A stretch of DNA of 10,355 bases from Actinomycetota bacterium (GCA_019347585.1 JAHWLC010000018.1:1-10355), one strand, 5' to 3'. Positions 1 through 6,714 are shown, counted from the first letter of the stretch. Notes: a model not told the origin generated them from the letters alone. Numbers and translations: made by a program.

Positions 1-383
1 CCCAATTGCTTGCCCTGGTCGGGCTGCAGGGCAAGGCAGGGCAGTACGCCAGCGAGTTGTCGGGAGGGCAGCAGAAACTGCTCGAGCTGGCCCGAGCCCT
101 CATGCCCGAGCCCAAGCTGGTGCTCATGGACGAGCCCTTCGCCGGGGTCCATCCCGAGCTGAAGCGGACCCTGATCGAGGCGATCAAGTCGACCAACGAG
201 CGTGAGGGGACCACCTTCCTCATCGTCAGTCACGAGATGCCGGTGGTGGCCGCTCTCTGCGAGTGGGTCTACGCCATGCACCTCGGGGCCAATTACCTCG
301 AAGGCAGTCCAGAGCAGGTGCTGACCGACGAGCGTCTCGTCGACATCTACCTGGGAGGAGGGGACGATGCAGATTCGGGGTGA
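1..383 (+). CDS. livG: ABC transporter ATP-binding protein, LivG-type (5' partial)
   Basis: This is the C-terminal half of an ABC ATPase; the reading frame is open to the window edge, so the Walker A and Q-loop lie upstream. Visible in order are the ABC signature LSGGQQK, Walker B LVLMDEP, the D-loop region AGVHPE, and the H-loop histidine in LIVSHEM. The end, with EGSPEQVLTDERLVDIYLG, matches the LivG C-terminus of the HAAT (branched-chain amino acid) family, where a GTP-EEV...YLG pattern is usual. LivG would pair with LivF on the cytoplasmic face to power substrate import through LivH-LivM. It overlaps livF by 17 bp, indicating one transcript and coupled translation. A TTG near position 6 is in frame but is only an internal codon. 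The family assignment is firm; the substrate is not known. Confidence 0.93.
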   Translation, partial: QLLALVGLQGKAGQYASELSGGQQKLLELARALMPEPKLVLMDEPFAGVHPELKRTLIEAIKSTNEREGTTFLIVSHEMPVVAALCEWVYAMHLGANYLEGSPEQVLTDERLVDIYLGGGDDADSG

Positions 384-1086
384 GGACCTCACCGTCGCCT
401 ACTACGCCGACATCCACGTGCTCCTCGACGTGTCGATGGAGGCGCCGGAGAACATGATCACCTGTGTGATCGGGCCCAACGGCGCCGGGAAGTCGACCCT
501 GCTCAAGACCCTCTTTGGCTATCTGATCCCGCGTTCCGGAAAGGTGTATCTCGACGGGAGGGACATCACCACCCTGGCGGCGCAGGACCGGATGAGGCTC
601 GGGATCGGCTATGTGGACCAGCTTCACAGCGTGTTCCCGGAGATGTCGGTGGACGAGAACCTCGAGCTCGGGGCGTGGACCTTCCGCCGAGACCGCGAGC
701 GGATCGGCGAGGCCAAGGACCGCGTCTACCGGCAATACCCGGTGCTGTCGGAGCGGCGCAAGGTCCATGCCGGGCTGCTCTCCGGAGGCGAGCAGCGAAT
801 GCTCGAGATCGCTCGGGTGCTCATGCCCGACCCTTCACTGATCCTCATGGACGAGCCGTCCGCCGGTCTCTCCCCAAAGATCACCGAGGAGATATACGGG
901 GAAATCTCCCGGCTGAAGGAAATCGGAAAGACCCTGCTCCTCGTCGACCAGAACCTGCATTCGGCCGTGCCCCGCAGTGACTACCTCTACGTCATGGAGC
1001 TGGGGCAGATAAGCGCACGAGGCCCGACCGCGGAGTTGGGAGACGATCTCCGGGCGATCGTCTCCGACTGGCTGTCGGTCACTTGA
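367..1086 (+). CDS. livF: ABC transporter ATP-binding protein, LivF-type
   Basis: This is a complete 239-residue HAAT-family ATPase, a normal LivF length. Walker A GPNGAGKST is at residues 36-44, the Q-loop Gln at 85, the signature LSGGEQR at 138-144, and Walker B LILMDEP at 158-164. Where LivG has SHE, this protein has VDQN (Q195); Gln instead of the H-loop His is usual for LivF (typically VEQN), so it is not a defect. The ATG at 367 is preceded by a strong SD, AGGAGG at 356-361 with 5 nt spacing, inside the end of livG. It should form the LivG-LivF ATPase heterodimer. Its TGA overlaps the stop of livM on the opposite strand, so the permease genes converge on it. Confidence 0.95.
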   Translation: MQIRGEDLTVAYYADIHVLLDVSMEAPENMITCVIGPNGAGKSTLLKTLFGYLIPRSGKVYLDGRDITTLAAQDRMRLGIGYVDQLHSVFPEMSVDENLELGAWTFRRDRERIGEAKDRVYRQYPVLSERRKVHAGLLSGGEQRMLEIARVLMPDPSLILMDEPSAGLSPKITEEIYGEISRLKEIGKTLLLVDQNLHSAVPRSDYLYVMELGQISARGPTAELGDDLRAIVSDWLSVT

Positions 1087-2068
1087 ACTTGGCGCGGAGC
1101 GAAGGGACCCGGTCCTCGACGAACCCCACGACTCCGCGGGGTACCCAGAGCACCACCGCCGCGATCACCAACCCGAACATGGGGAGGTAGAGGAAGGGGA
1201 ATCGGGCCCAGAGAAAGTCGCGCACCAGGTAGAGCGTGCCGGCTCCGAGTATCGGGCCGACCACGGTCCCCGCGCCGCCCAGGAAGACTCCGGCCACCAT
1301 CTCCACGGTTTGGACGTTGCTGAACACCAGCTCGTTGGAGGTGAAGGCGACGAACCAGTAGTCGACGGAGCCTGCGGCCCCGGCGAAGTAGGCGGAGGCG
1401 GCAAAGGCGGCCAGCTTGTACCGGGTGGTGCGGACCCCCATCGCCCCAGCGGCGATCTCATCGTCGCGGATCGCCTTCAACCCCACCCCGAAGCGGGAGT
1501 GCCCCAGCCACACCGTGACCAGGACGATGGCCACCAACAGCCCCACCATGCCGTAGTAGGCGGCGCGAGGGTCGTAGATCTCCGGGCTGGGGATCCCAAA
1601 CGCCCCACCGGCGAAGTCGCGGGGGAGGTTGAGGACGATCAGCCTGGTGGCGGCGTTGAAGGAGAGCATGGCGATGGCGAAGTAGGCGCCGCGCAGCCTG
1701 AGGGCGGGCAGACCCACCACCACCGCGATCACCGCCACCAGCAGGGGCCCGACGAACACCCAGAGGGGAAGGGGCAGGGCGATGCCGAGCATCCCGATGG
1801 CGATGCCGGCGACGTAGGTGCCCAGGCCGTAGAAGACGACATGGCCGAAGTCGACATAGCCGGTGTAACCGGTGATCAGGTTGAGGCTGAGGGCGAGGAC
1901 GATCGCCTTCATCAAGTTGAACCAGAAGACCAGCGAGGTCCCGGGCAACACCGGCTGCAGCGCGAACATGACCGCGGCGACGATCCCGAGAGCGGCGAGG
2001 GCGAGGTTGAGGGGCCGGGCCAGGTCCCTCTCCTCGACGAGCAGCGGGGCTTCCTCGACCGTCTTCAT
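1079..2068 (-). CDS. livM: Branched-chain amino acid-type ABC permease, LivM-type
   Basis: This is a 329-residue polytopic permease starting MKTVEEAPLL. After a short cytoplasmic N-terminus the chain is a series of hydrophobic segments. It carries family hallmarks of LivM: the GYTGYVDFGHVVFYGLG segment early in the core, and the cytoplasmic coupling segment AIRDDEIAAGAMGV followed by KLAAFAASAYFAGAAG. The ATG (2066-2068) overlaps the livH stop as ATGA and has no SD of its own, so translation is probably coupled to livH. The same frame stays open further upstream (to 2851), but that extension is the shadow of livH and reads as Arg/Pro/Gly-rich non-protein. It forms the transmembrane pore with LivH. 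The stop lies inside the convergent livF stop. Confidence 0.94.
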   Translation of the reverse strand: MKTVEEAPLLVEERDLARPLNLALAALGIVAAVMFALQPVLPGTSLVFWFNLMKAIVLALSLNLITGYTGYVDFGHVVFYGLGTYVAGIAIGMLGIALPLPLWVFVGPLLVAVIAVVVGLPALRLRGAYFAIAMLSFNAATRLIVLNLPRDFAGGAFGIPSPEIYDPRAAYYGMVGLLVAIVLVTVWLGHSRFGVGLKAIRDDEIAAGAMGVRTTRYKLAAFAASAYFAGAAGSVDYWFVAFTSNELVFSNVQTVEMVAGVFLGGAGTVVGPILGAGTLYLVRDFLWARFPFLYLPMFGLVIAAVVLWVPRGVVGFVEDRVPSLRAKFK

Positions 2069-2928
2069 CGAGAGCGCAGCGGTTTGAACAGCCCCTGGGG
2101 GCGGAGGATGAGCACCAGGAAGAGGAGGACGAAGGCCACCGCCGGCGACAGGGAGAAGGTGATCCACAGTGTGGAGAGGCTCTCGGCGAGTCCGAGGACG
2201 ATCCCGGCTACCAGCGCCCCGACGGGGTTGCCCAACCCGCCGAGCACCACCACGGCGAAGGAGCGCCCGGCGTAGGCCACCCCGAGCGACGGGCTGAGCG
2301 GGCTGATCATGGCGATGAGGGCACCCGCCACTCCGGCATAGGCGAGGGCGATCCCGAAGGAGACCGCAGAGACCTGATCTGGGTCGATCCCCAGCCCCCG
2401 GGCCGCGTTCCGGCTCTGCGCCACGGCTCGGATCGCCTTTCCCCAATAGGTCTTCTGGAAGAACCAGCGAAGGCCCAGCACCAGCCCGCCGCCGATGAGG
2501 AAGGCGGCGAGACGGGTCCCCGGCACCGCCACTCCCAGCACCCGGAGGGTGGGCAGTGCTATGGGAAGGGAGCGGAAGTCGGAGCCCCACAGATAGGCGG
2601 CGATCCCGAACAGGATGGCGCCCAACCCGAAGAAGAGGACGAGAGACATCAACTCGACCTCGCTGCGTCTGATCAGATGCCGGACCAGGAACCGGTAGAG
2701 CCCCATTCCCACGAGGAAACCCACCGGGATCAGCAGGACCAGGGAGACGAAGGGATTGAGGGCCTGGGTGGCCACCATCACCCAGGTCATGTAGGCGAAG
2801 AAGATCAGCATGTCCCCGTGGGCCACGTTGACCACCGACATCACCCCCCACACCAAGCCCAGACCGAGAGCGGCGATCCCGTAGACGCCACCGATGAGGA
2901 GGCCGTTGACGAGGATCTGAGCTTCCAC
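2065..2928 (-). CDS. livH: Branched-chain amino acid-type ABC permease, LivH-type
   Basis: This is a 287-residue inner-membrane permease of the HAAT family, of the usual LivH length. Diagnostic segments are the N-terminal NGLLIGGVYGIAALGLGLVWG, VNVAHGDMLIF, the coupling region AVAQSRNAARGLGI, and GGLGNPVGALVAGIVLGLAE near the C-terminus. The start is GTG (2926-2928) with an SD, GAGGA at 2934-2938 on the minus strand and 5 nt spacing. It follows the binding-protein gene by 31 nt with no terminator visible, and overlaps livM by 4 nt. All three are therefore read as one operon: binding protein, livH, livM. The substrate cannot be read from the permease. Confidence 0.94.
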   Translation of the reverse strand: MEAQILVNGLLIGGVYGIAALGLGLVWGVMSVVNVAHGDMLIFFAYMTWVMVATQALNPFVSLVLLIPVGFLVGMGLYRFLVRHLIRRSEVELMSLVLFFGLGAILFGIAAYLWGSDFRSLPIALPTLRVLGVAVPGTRLAAFLIGGGLVLGLRWFFQKTYWGKAIRAVAQSRNAARGLGIDPDQVSAVSFGIALAYAGVAGALIAMISPLSPSLGVAYAGRSFAVVVLGGLGNPVGALVAGIVLGLAESLSTLWITFSLSPAVAFVLLFLVLILRPQGLFKPLRSR

Positions 2929-2959
2929 CTAGATCCTCGTCTCGACCTCCTCGACTCAG

Positions 2960-4300
2960 CTACTCGTTTGCTGGGTAGATTGGCTCGGCGTTGGCGTACG
3001 CCGCCGGGGTGACGATCACCTTCTCGCCGTCCTGCCACTGGATGGTGACCATGTCGTGACCCACCTGGATCAGGGTCTCGGGATCGATGGCGAACCCTCC
3101 GCCGAAGCTCTCGATCTCCAGGGTCTTGAACGCCTCGATCACCGCCTCTGTGTCCAGGCTGCCCGCGGCTTCGATCGCCGCCATCAACGCCAGCCCGGTG
3201 TGGAAGGCCAGACCACCGCGGTAGTCGGGGGCATAGCCGAACTCTGCCTCGAAGTCGGCGGTGAACTCCTCAGGTGTCACCTGAGGGCCCATCCAATTGT
3301 CCGCATCGAAGGCGGCGGGGTCGACAGCCTGCGTCGGCTCCCATTGCGCCGGCCCGAAGGTGGCCTGTGCCGATTCCCCGAGTTGGTCCCACCAACCCGT
3401 CGTGGCCGCACCGGAGCCGAATGAGGCCGCCATGGGGGTGATGCCCAACTCGTTCATCTGTTGGGCCGCCAGGGCGCCGTCCTGGAAATGGGCCGAGACC
3501 AAGACCACGTCCGGGTCCTCCGCCCAGGCCTGAGTCAGGATCGGTGAGAGATCGGTGGCCTCCACCGGGTACCGGTCGAAGAAGACCACTTCAAGACCCA
3601 ACTCTTCGGCCTTGGCCCTGGCTCCTTCCGCCTCCGACACGGTGAAGGGGTCGTCCTTGTAGACGATGGCCACAGTGTCCGCGGCCGGGTCGGCGTTGGC
3701 CACGAATTCGAGCAGGGTGTGGTCGTACTGGCTGGCCGGCGTGTACACCCCCACCACCCGGGTGAATCCCTGCTGCCAGATGTCGTCGGAGCTGGCGCCC
3801 CAGGCCATGGTGACCACGTCGAGCTGCTCGGCCAACGGCGCCTGGGCCAGGGTCAGCCCGGACGAGTATGAGGCGAACATGAAGTGGGCCCCGTCCTCGT
3901 TCACCAGCTTCTCGAAGAGCCGGAGAGCGGTGTCCTTGTCGCTGCGGTCGTCGCCGAAGACGATGCGCACCGGGAGCATGGTCCCGCCCACGTCGATCCC
4001 GCCCTTCTCGTTGTTCACCCAGTCGGCGAACATGTTTAGCCCGTCGAGGCCCTGCCTGCCGAGGGCTTCGAACTGGCCGGTCAATGAGGCGGGGATCCCG
4101 ATCACTATCTCCTCGGGCAACTCCTCGGCCGTCGCCTCGGAGGTGGTGGTGGCTTCGGCCTCGGCCTCGGTGGTGGTCGCTCCTCCCGCGGCGGTGGTGG
4201 GTTCCTCGGGTAGCTCCTGCTCTCCCGCCTCCCCACACGCTGCCATCAGCAGCGAGAATGCGAAGAGGATGACCAAAGAGGGATTTCTCGCCAGTCTCAC
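2960..4300 (-). CDS. ABC transporter substrate-binding lipoprotein, Peripla_BP_6 (LivJ/K-like)
   Basis: This 446-residue binding protein supplies ligand to LivH-LivM. The N-terminus is a lipoprotein signal: Arg-containing head, hydrophobic core LVILFAFSLLMAA, then C22 in a lipobox-like MAAC, so the mature protein should be tethered to the outer face of the membrane. Residues 23-60 form a low-complexity Thr/Glu/Ala linker typical of actinobacterial lipoproteins. The type-I periplasmic-binding fold starts at about residue 62 (ELPEEIVIGIPASLTGQFEALG) and runs to about 430. It contains typical segments such as GLDGLNMFADWVNNEKGG and DDRSDKDTALRLFEKLVNEDG. The GTG start (4298-4300) has a good SD, AAGGAG at 4305-4310. 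Ligands in this family include branched-chain amino acids, amides, urea, aromatic acids and other carboxylates, so calling it leucine-specific would be unsupported. A dehydrogenase gene is divergent from it. Confidence 0.93.
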   Translation of the reverse strand: MRLARNPSLVILFAFSLLMAACGEAGEQELPEEPTTAAGGATTTEAEAEATTTSEATAEELPEEIVIGIPASLTGQFEALGRQGLDGLNMFADWVNNEKGGIDVGGTMLPVRIVFGDDRSDKDTALRLFEKLVNEDGAHFMFASYSSGLTLAQAPLAEQLDVVTMAWGASSDDIWQQGFTRVVGVYTPASQYDHTLLEFVANADPAADTVAIVYKDDPFTVSEAEGARAKAEELGLEVVFFDRYPVEATDLSPILTQAWAEDPDVVLVSAHFQDGALAAQQMNELGITPMAASFGSGAATTGWWDQLGESAQATFGPAQWEPTQAVDPAAFDADNWMGPQVTPEEFTADFEAEFGYAPDYRGGLAFHTGLALMAAIEAAGSLDTEAVIEAFKTLEIESFGGGFAIDPETLIQVGHDMVTIQWQDGEKVIVTPAAYANAEPIYPANE

Positions 4301-4304
4301 GTTT

Positions 4305-4310
4305 CTCCTT
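4305..4310 (-). promoter_or_regulatory. Ribosome binding site of the substrate-binding lipoprotein gene
   Basis: The minus strand reads AAGGAG, four bases (AAAC) before the GTG at 4300. This supports GTG as the true start and a normally led mRNA, in contrast to the SD-less genes elsewhere in the window. Confidence 0.75.
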
Positions 4311-4327
4311 CCCAGGGCATGCCGTCC

Positions 4328-4355
4328 AGACCAAGGCGACTATACGCCCTGGTCT
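4328..4355. promoter_or_regulatory. Inverted-repeat operator candidate in the importer/dehydrogenase divergent region
   Basis: AGACCAAGGCG (4328-4338) is separated by the six bases ACTATA from CGCCCTGGTCT (4345-4355). The arms are reverse complements at 10 of 11 positions. A further CCAGGGC copy (4312-4318) repeats the core of the arm in direct orientation, 19 bp from the left arm core CCAAGGC (4331-4337), giving three half-site-like motifs. The site lies 28 bp upstream of the binding-protein start and 62 bp upstream of the dehydrogenase GTG. A dimeric repressor or activator controlling both directions is the natural reading; the regulator gene is not in the window. Confidence 0.6.
4339..4344 (-). 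promoter_or_regulatory. Candidate -10 element (TATAGT) of the importer operon
   Basis: The spacer of the inverted repeat reads TATAGT on the minus strand, one base from TATAAT. A start at about 4332 would give a leader of about 30 nt carrying the AAGGAG SD. No good -35 lies at 16-18 bp. TTGCCA (4368-4373, minus) matches well but is 23 bp away, so recognition may rely on an activator or on the -10 alone. Confidence 0.5.
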
Positions 4356-4417
4356 CCGACGGTGAGGTGGCAACGGATGCTCGAGACGGCGCCAGGATCG
4401 ATCGCGGGGGACGCCCG

Positions 4418-5482
4418 GTGAAAGTGACGGTCCTGGGCGGTGACGGAGTGGGGCCCGAGGTCGTCGCCGAGGCGCTGCGGGTGTTGCGGGTGGCGTCCGA
4501 GGCGAGCGCGATTCCACTGGTGGTGGAGGGGTTCCCCTGGGGTACCGGGTGGTATCTGGAGCACGGCGAGATGATGCCATCTGACGCCCTGGCACGATTG
4601 GCCGGGTTCGACGCCATCCTGCTCGGAGCGGTGGGGTCTCCGTTGGTGCCCGATCACATCACTCTGCGGGAGATGCTGCTCCGCATCCGTTTCGGCTTCG
4701 ACCAATACGTCAATCTGCGACCGGTGCGGCTTCTCCCCGGGGTGTCCTCGCCGCTGGCCCGGGCGGATGACCTCGACATCTTGTTCGTCAGGGAGAACAG
4801 CGAGGGGGAGTACTCCGGGGTGGGGGACCGGCTCTTCCCCGGCACCCCCCGGGAGGTGGCCCTGCAGACTTCTGTCTTCTCCCGCCTCGGGGTGGAGCGC
4901 GTCATCAGATGGGCGTTCCAGCATGCCCGGGACACCGGCCGGGCCAGGGTGACGAGTGTGAGCAAGGCCAACGCCCTCAACTACAGCGCGGTCTTGTGGG
5001 ACGAGGTATTCGAAGAGGTGGCCGCCGACTTCGCCGGTATCGAGTCGGAGTCGGTCCTGGTCGACGCGGCCGCCATGTATCTCGTGACGCGCCCGGAGCG
5101 TTTCGACGTGGTGGTCGCATCCAACCTCTTCGCTGACATCCTCACCGAGATCGGCGCCGCGCTCCAGGGCGGGCTCGGTCTGGCGGCCAGCGCCAATCTC
5201 AATCCCGAGAGGCGATTTCCGTCCATGTTCGAGCCGGTCCATGGTTCGGCGCCCGATATCGCCGGCAAGGGGATCGCCAATCCGATCGGCGCCATCTGGA
5301 GCGTATCCCTGCTCCTCGGCCACTGCGGGCACCCCAGGGAGTCGGCGGCAGTGATGCGGGCCGTCGAGGAGATCCTCGAAGAGGGAAACCTGGCCACACC
5401 CGACCTGGGAGGAGCATCCACAACAAGGGAGGTTGGGGAAGCGATTGCCGCGCGCACCGTCGAGATCCTGCGGCAGAGTTGA
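4418..5482 (+). CDS. NAD-dependent D-malate/tartrate dehydrogenase-family oxidative decarboxylase (DmlA/TtuC-like)
   Basis: This 354-residue member of the isopropylmalate/isocitrate dehydrogenase superfamily oxidatively decarboxylates a 2-hydroxy-dicarboxylate with Mg/Mn and NAD. Segments such as VPDHITL, FDQYVNLRPVRLLPGV, VRENSEGEY, ERFDVVVASNLFADIL and SANLNPER resemble E. coli DmlA and TtuC more than LeuB. Catalytic residues placed against Thermus LeuB are R91, R101, R125, Y132, K183 (SVSKAN), D216 and D240. HGSAPDIAGKGIANP (275-289) is the NAD-type cofactor loop. At the third metal Asp there is E244 instead. GTG at 4418 is chosen as the start: the Rossmann-like first strand begins directly (MKVTVLGGDGVGPE), GGGGG lies 7 nt upstream, and length fits the family. 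An in-frame ATG at 4319 would add 33 unlikely residues across the operator region. It is divergent from the importer operon. D-malate, tartrate or a 3-alkylmalate are all possible substrates. Confidence 0.88.
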   Translation: MKVTVLGGDGVGPEVVAEALRVLRVASEASAIPLVVEGFPWGTGWYLEHGEMMPSDALARLAGFDAILLGAVGSPLVPDHITLREMLLRIRFGFDQYVNLRPVRLLPGVSSPLARADDLDILFVRENSEGEYSGVGDRLFPGTPREVALQTSVFSRLGVERVIRWAFQHARDTGRARVTSVSKANALNYSAVLWDEVFEEVAADFAGIESESVLVDAAAMYLVTRPERFDVVVASNLFADILTEIGAALQGGLGLAASANLNPERRFPSMFEPVHGSAPDIAGKGIANPIGAIWSVSLLLGHCGHPRESAAVMRAVEEILEEGNLATPDLGGASTTREVGEAIAARTVEILRQS

Positions 5483-5496
5483 GCCGGGTATTCGGC

Positions 5497-5532
5497 TGTC
5501 AACAGCGTCTCATTCGAAGTCAACTGTTGATA
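5497..5532. terminator. Stem-loop between convergent genes (possible terminator)
   Basis: TGTCAACAG (5497-5505) can pair with CTGTTGATA (5524-5532): 9 bp including one G-U, loop 18 nt. It sits in the 70-bp gap between the converging dehydrogenase and PLP-enzyme genes, where a bidirectional terminator would be expected. There is no T-run on either side and the stem is AT-richer than its surroundings. The right arm also lies in an 11-bp palindrome (TCAACTGTTGA, 5520-5530), so a protein-binding site is an alternative. Confidence 0.3.
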
Positions 5533-5552
5533 ATCGACCCGACCCGGAGGAG

Positions 5553-6509
5553 TCAGACGGCGTCTCTCGATCCTCGGGTGGCGTAGAGATCCGTGCTCAC
5601 GTAGCGCAGCCCCGAATCGACTACCAGCGTGACCACCGTGCCGTTCGGGCCGAGGCGCTCAGCGACCCGCAGCGCCACCGCCACGTTGGCTCCCGAGGAG
5701 GCTCCGGCGAAGATACCCTCCTCGGCGGCGAGACGCCTCGCCATCGCCCACGCCTCCTCGGTGCTGATGGTCTGTATCTCGTCCACAAGGTCGGGCTCCC
5801 ATAGCGGTGGTATGAAGCCGATGCCGATGCCCTCGATTTTGTGTGAGCCAGTGGCGCCACCCGAGAGCACCGCCGACGAAGCCGGCTCGACGGCCACGAT
5901 CCGTATGTCCTTGCTGTGTCCCCAGAGCGCCTTGGCCACACCGTGGATGGAGTGAGCGGTTCCCACCGAGTGCACGAAGACGTCCACCTCGCCGTCGGTC
6001 TGCTCCCAGATCTCCTCTCCGAGGGGGAGGTACCCGGCGATGGCATCGTGGTTGGTGAGCTGGTCACACCACCAGTGCCCAGGCCTGGCGGCGATCTGCT
6101 CTGATGTTGCGATCATCTCCTTGATGAGGGCTTCGGTGATCCCCTCGCCCCCGGAGGGCACATCTGTGACGTGGGCCCCGAACGACTCCATCATCCTCCG
6201 CTTCTCCTCGCTGAACGCATCGGAGAACACGATCTCGAGCCTGAGCCCACGGGCGGCACAGACCAGTCCGAGTGAGATACCCGTCGTGCCGGCGGTGTAC
6301 TCGACCACTGTTCCTCTCTGAGCCAGTCGGCGGTCGGCTATAGCCGCCTCGATGGCGGCGATGGCCATCCTGTCCTTCATGCTGCCGGTCGGGTTGGCCG
6401 ACTCCAGCTTGACGAGCACGCGGGCGTGGCCTTGCGGCACGACGCGTTCGAGCCGGATCATCGGGGTGTTGCCCACCGCGGCGAGGACATTGGAACGCAT
6501 TCCTGGCAT
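5553..6509 (-). CDS. PLP-dependent cysteine synthase-family protein, divergent active-site loops
   Basis: This 318-residue fold-type II PLP enzyme contains a cysteine-synthase-like framework. VGNTPMIRL is at 12-20, the Schiff-base lysine is K45 in NPTGSMKDR, GASSGANVA lies near the C-terminus, and VDSGLRYVST ends the domain. Two loops depart from CysK/CysM. The substrate loop is TAGTTG (72-77) instead of TSGNTG, putting Thr at the Asn that normally contacts PLP O3'. The phosphate loop is VGTAHSIHG (182-190) instead of a VGTGGTITG-like sequence. The fold and PLP use are secure; O-acetylserine sulfhydrylase activity is not, and another beta-replacement or elimination is possible. ATG at 6509 is preferred because GGTGGAG precedes it by about 6 nt; an in-frame GTG at 6521 lacks an SD. 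A TGC-TAGCTT extended -10-like sequence lies at 6537-6545 on the minus strand. It is divergent from the EamA transporter gene. Confidence 0.87.
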   Translation of the reverse strand: MPGMRSNVLAAVGNTPMIRLERVVPQGHARVLVKLESANPTGSMKDRMAIAAIEAAIADRRLAQRGTVVEYTAGTTGISLGLVCAARGLRLEIVFSDAFSEEKRRMMESFGAHVTDVPSGGEGITEALIKEMIATSEQIAARPGHWWCDQLTNHDAIAGYLPLGEEIWEQTDGEVDVFVHSVGTAHSIHGVAKALWGHSKDIRIVAVEPASSAVLSGGATGSHKIEGIGIGFIPPLWEPDLVDEIQTISTEEAWAMARRLAAEEGIFAGASSGANVAVALRVAERLGPNGTVVTLVVDSGLRYVSTDLYATRGSRDAV

Positions 6510-6536
6510 CAGCAGCTCCACCGGTCGGGCTGGCTG

Positions 6537-6545
6537 AAGCTAGCA
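6537..6545 (-). promoter_or_regulatory. Weak extended -10 candidate for the PLP-enzyme gene
   Basis: The minus strand reads TGC followed by TAGCTT, matching the TGN-TANNNT form of an extended -10. It lies 27 bp before the ATG at 6509, leaving a leader of about 20 nt that contains the GGTGGAG SD. No -35 is evident at standard spacing. This is a motif match only. Confidence 0.3.
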
Positions 6546-6640
6546 TTTTGTCAGGAGGGAGCTAGGCACGACTAGGGAGTCGGCGGCAGTGGGAGAGGCG
6601 GTGGAGCATCCCAAACAGCTCCTGATGCGGACCTGACCTT

Positions 6641-6664
6641 CGGCTCGCGGGTGGCGGCGAGCCG
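6641..6664. other. GC-rich perfect hairpin in the PLP enzyme/EamA intergenic region
   Basis: CGGCTCGC (6641-6648) and GCGAGCCG (6657-6664) are perfect complements around an 8-base loop, and a flanking U-G could extend the stem. It lies in the 225-bp divergent gap between the PLP-enzyme start and the EamA start. No T-run follows on either strand, so it is not a standard terminator. It could act as a DNA-level binding site or a leader structure. I see no ORF with coding character in this gap. Confidence 0.35.
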
Positions 6665-6714
6665 GCTGGCGTCCACGTGACACGCTACGAGATGAAGCTG
6701 GGTTGAGGTCGAGG

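Noticed and set aside
1310..2275. 321-residue + strand frame antisense to livM and livH
   Set aside because: It is His/Gly/Asp/Glu-rich with no domain pattern, typical of an antisense shadow in GC-rich DNA opposite clear permeases.
2069..2851. In-frame upstream extension of livM giving a 590-residue protein
   Set aside because: The extra 261 residues are an Arg/Pro/Gly-rich shadow of livH. The ATG at 2068, overlapping the livH stop, begins a normal LivM of 329 residues.
4084..4272. Repetitive GGTGGTGG/GCCTCGGCC stretch as a possible microsatellite or repeat element
   Set aside because: It encodes the Thr/Glu/Ala linker of the binding lipoprotein, so the repetition is explained by the protein's low complexity.
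4319..4417. ATG start of the dehydrogenase at 4319
   Set aside because: It would add 33 unconserved residues, overlap the operator-like repeat and abut the divergent gene's SD. GTG 4418 begins the conserved first strand.
4418..5482. Annotation as 3-isopropylmalate dehydrogenase (LeuB)
   Set aside because: Segment by segment it resembles DmlA/TtuC more closely, and no leuC, leuD or leuA is adjacent. A LeuB-like side activity cannot be excluded.
5497..5502. Perfect TTGACA on the minus strand after the dehydrogenase gene
   Set aside because: No -10 lies 16-18 bp downstream, and it would transcribe antisense into the dehydrogenase. It is better seen as part of the local inverted repeat.
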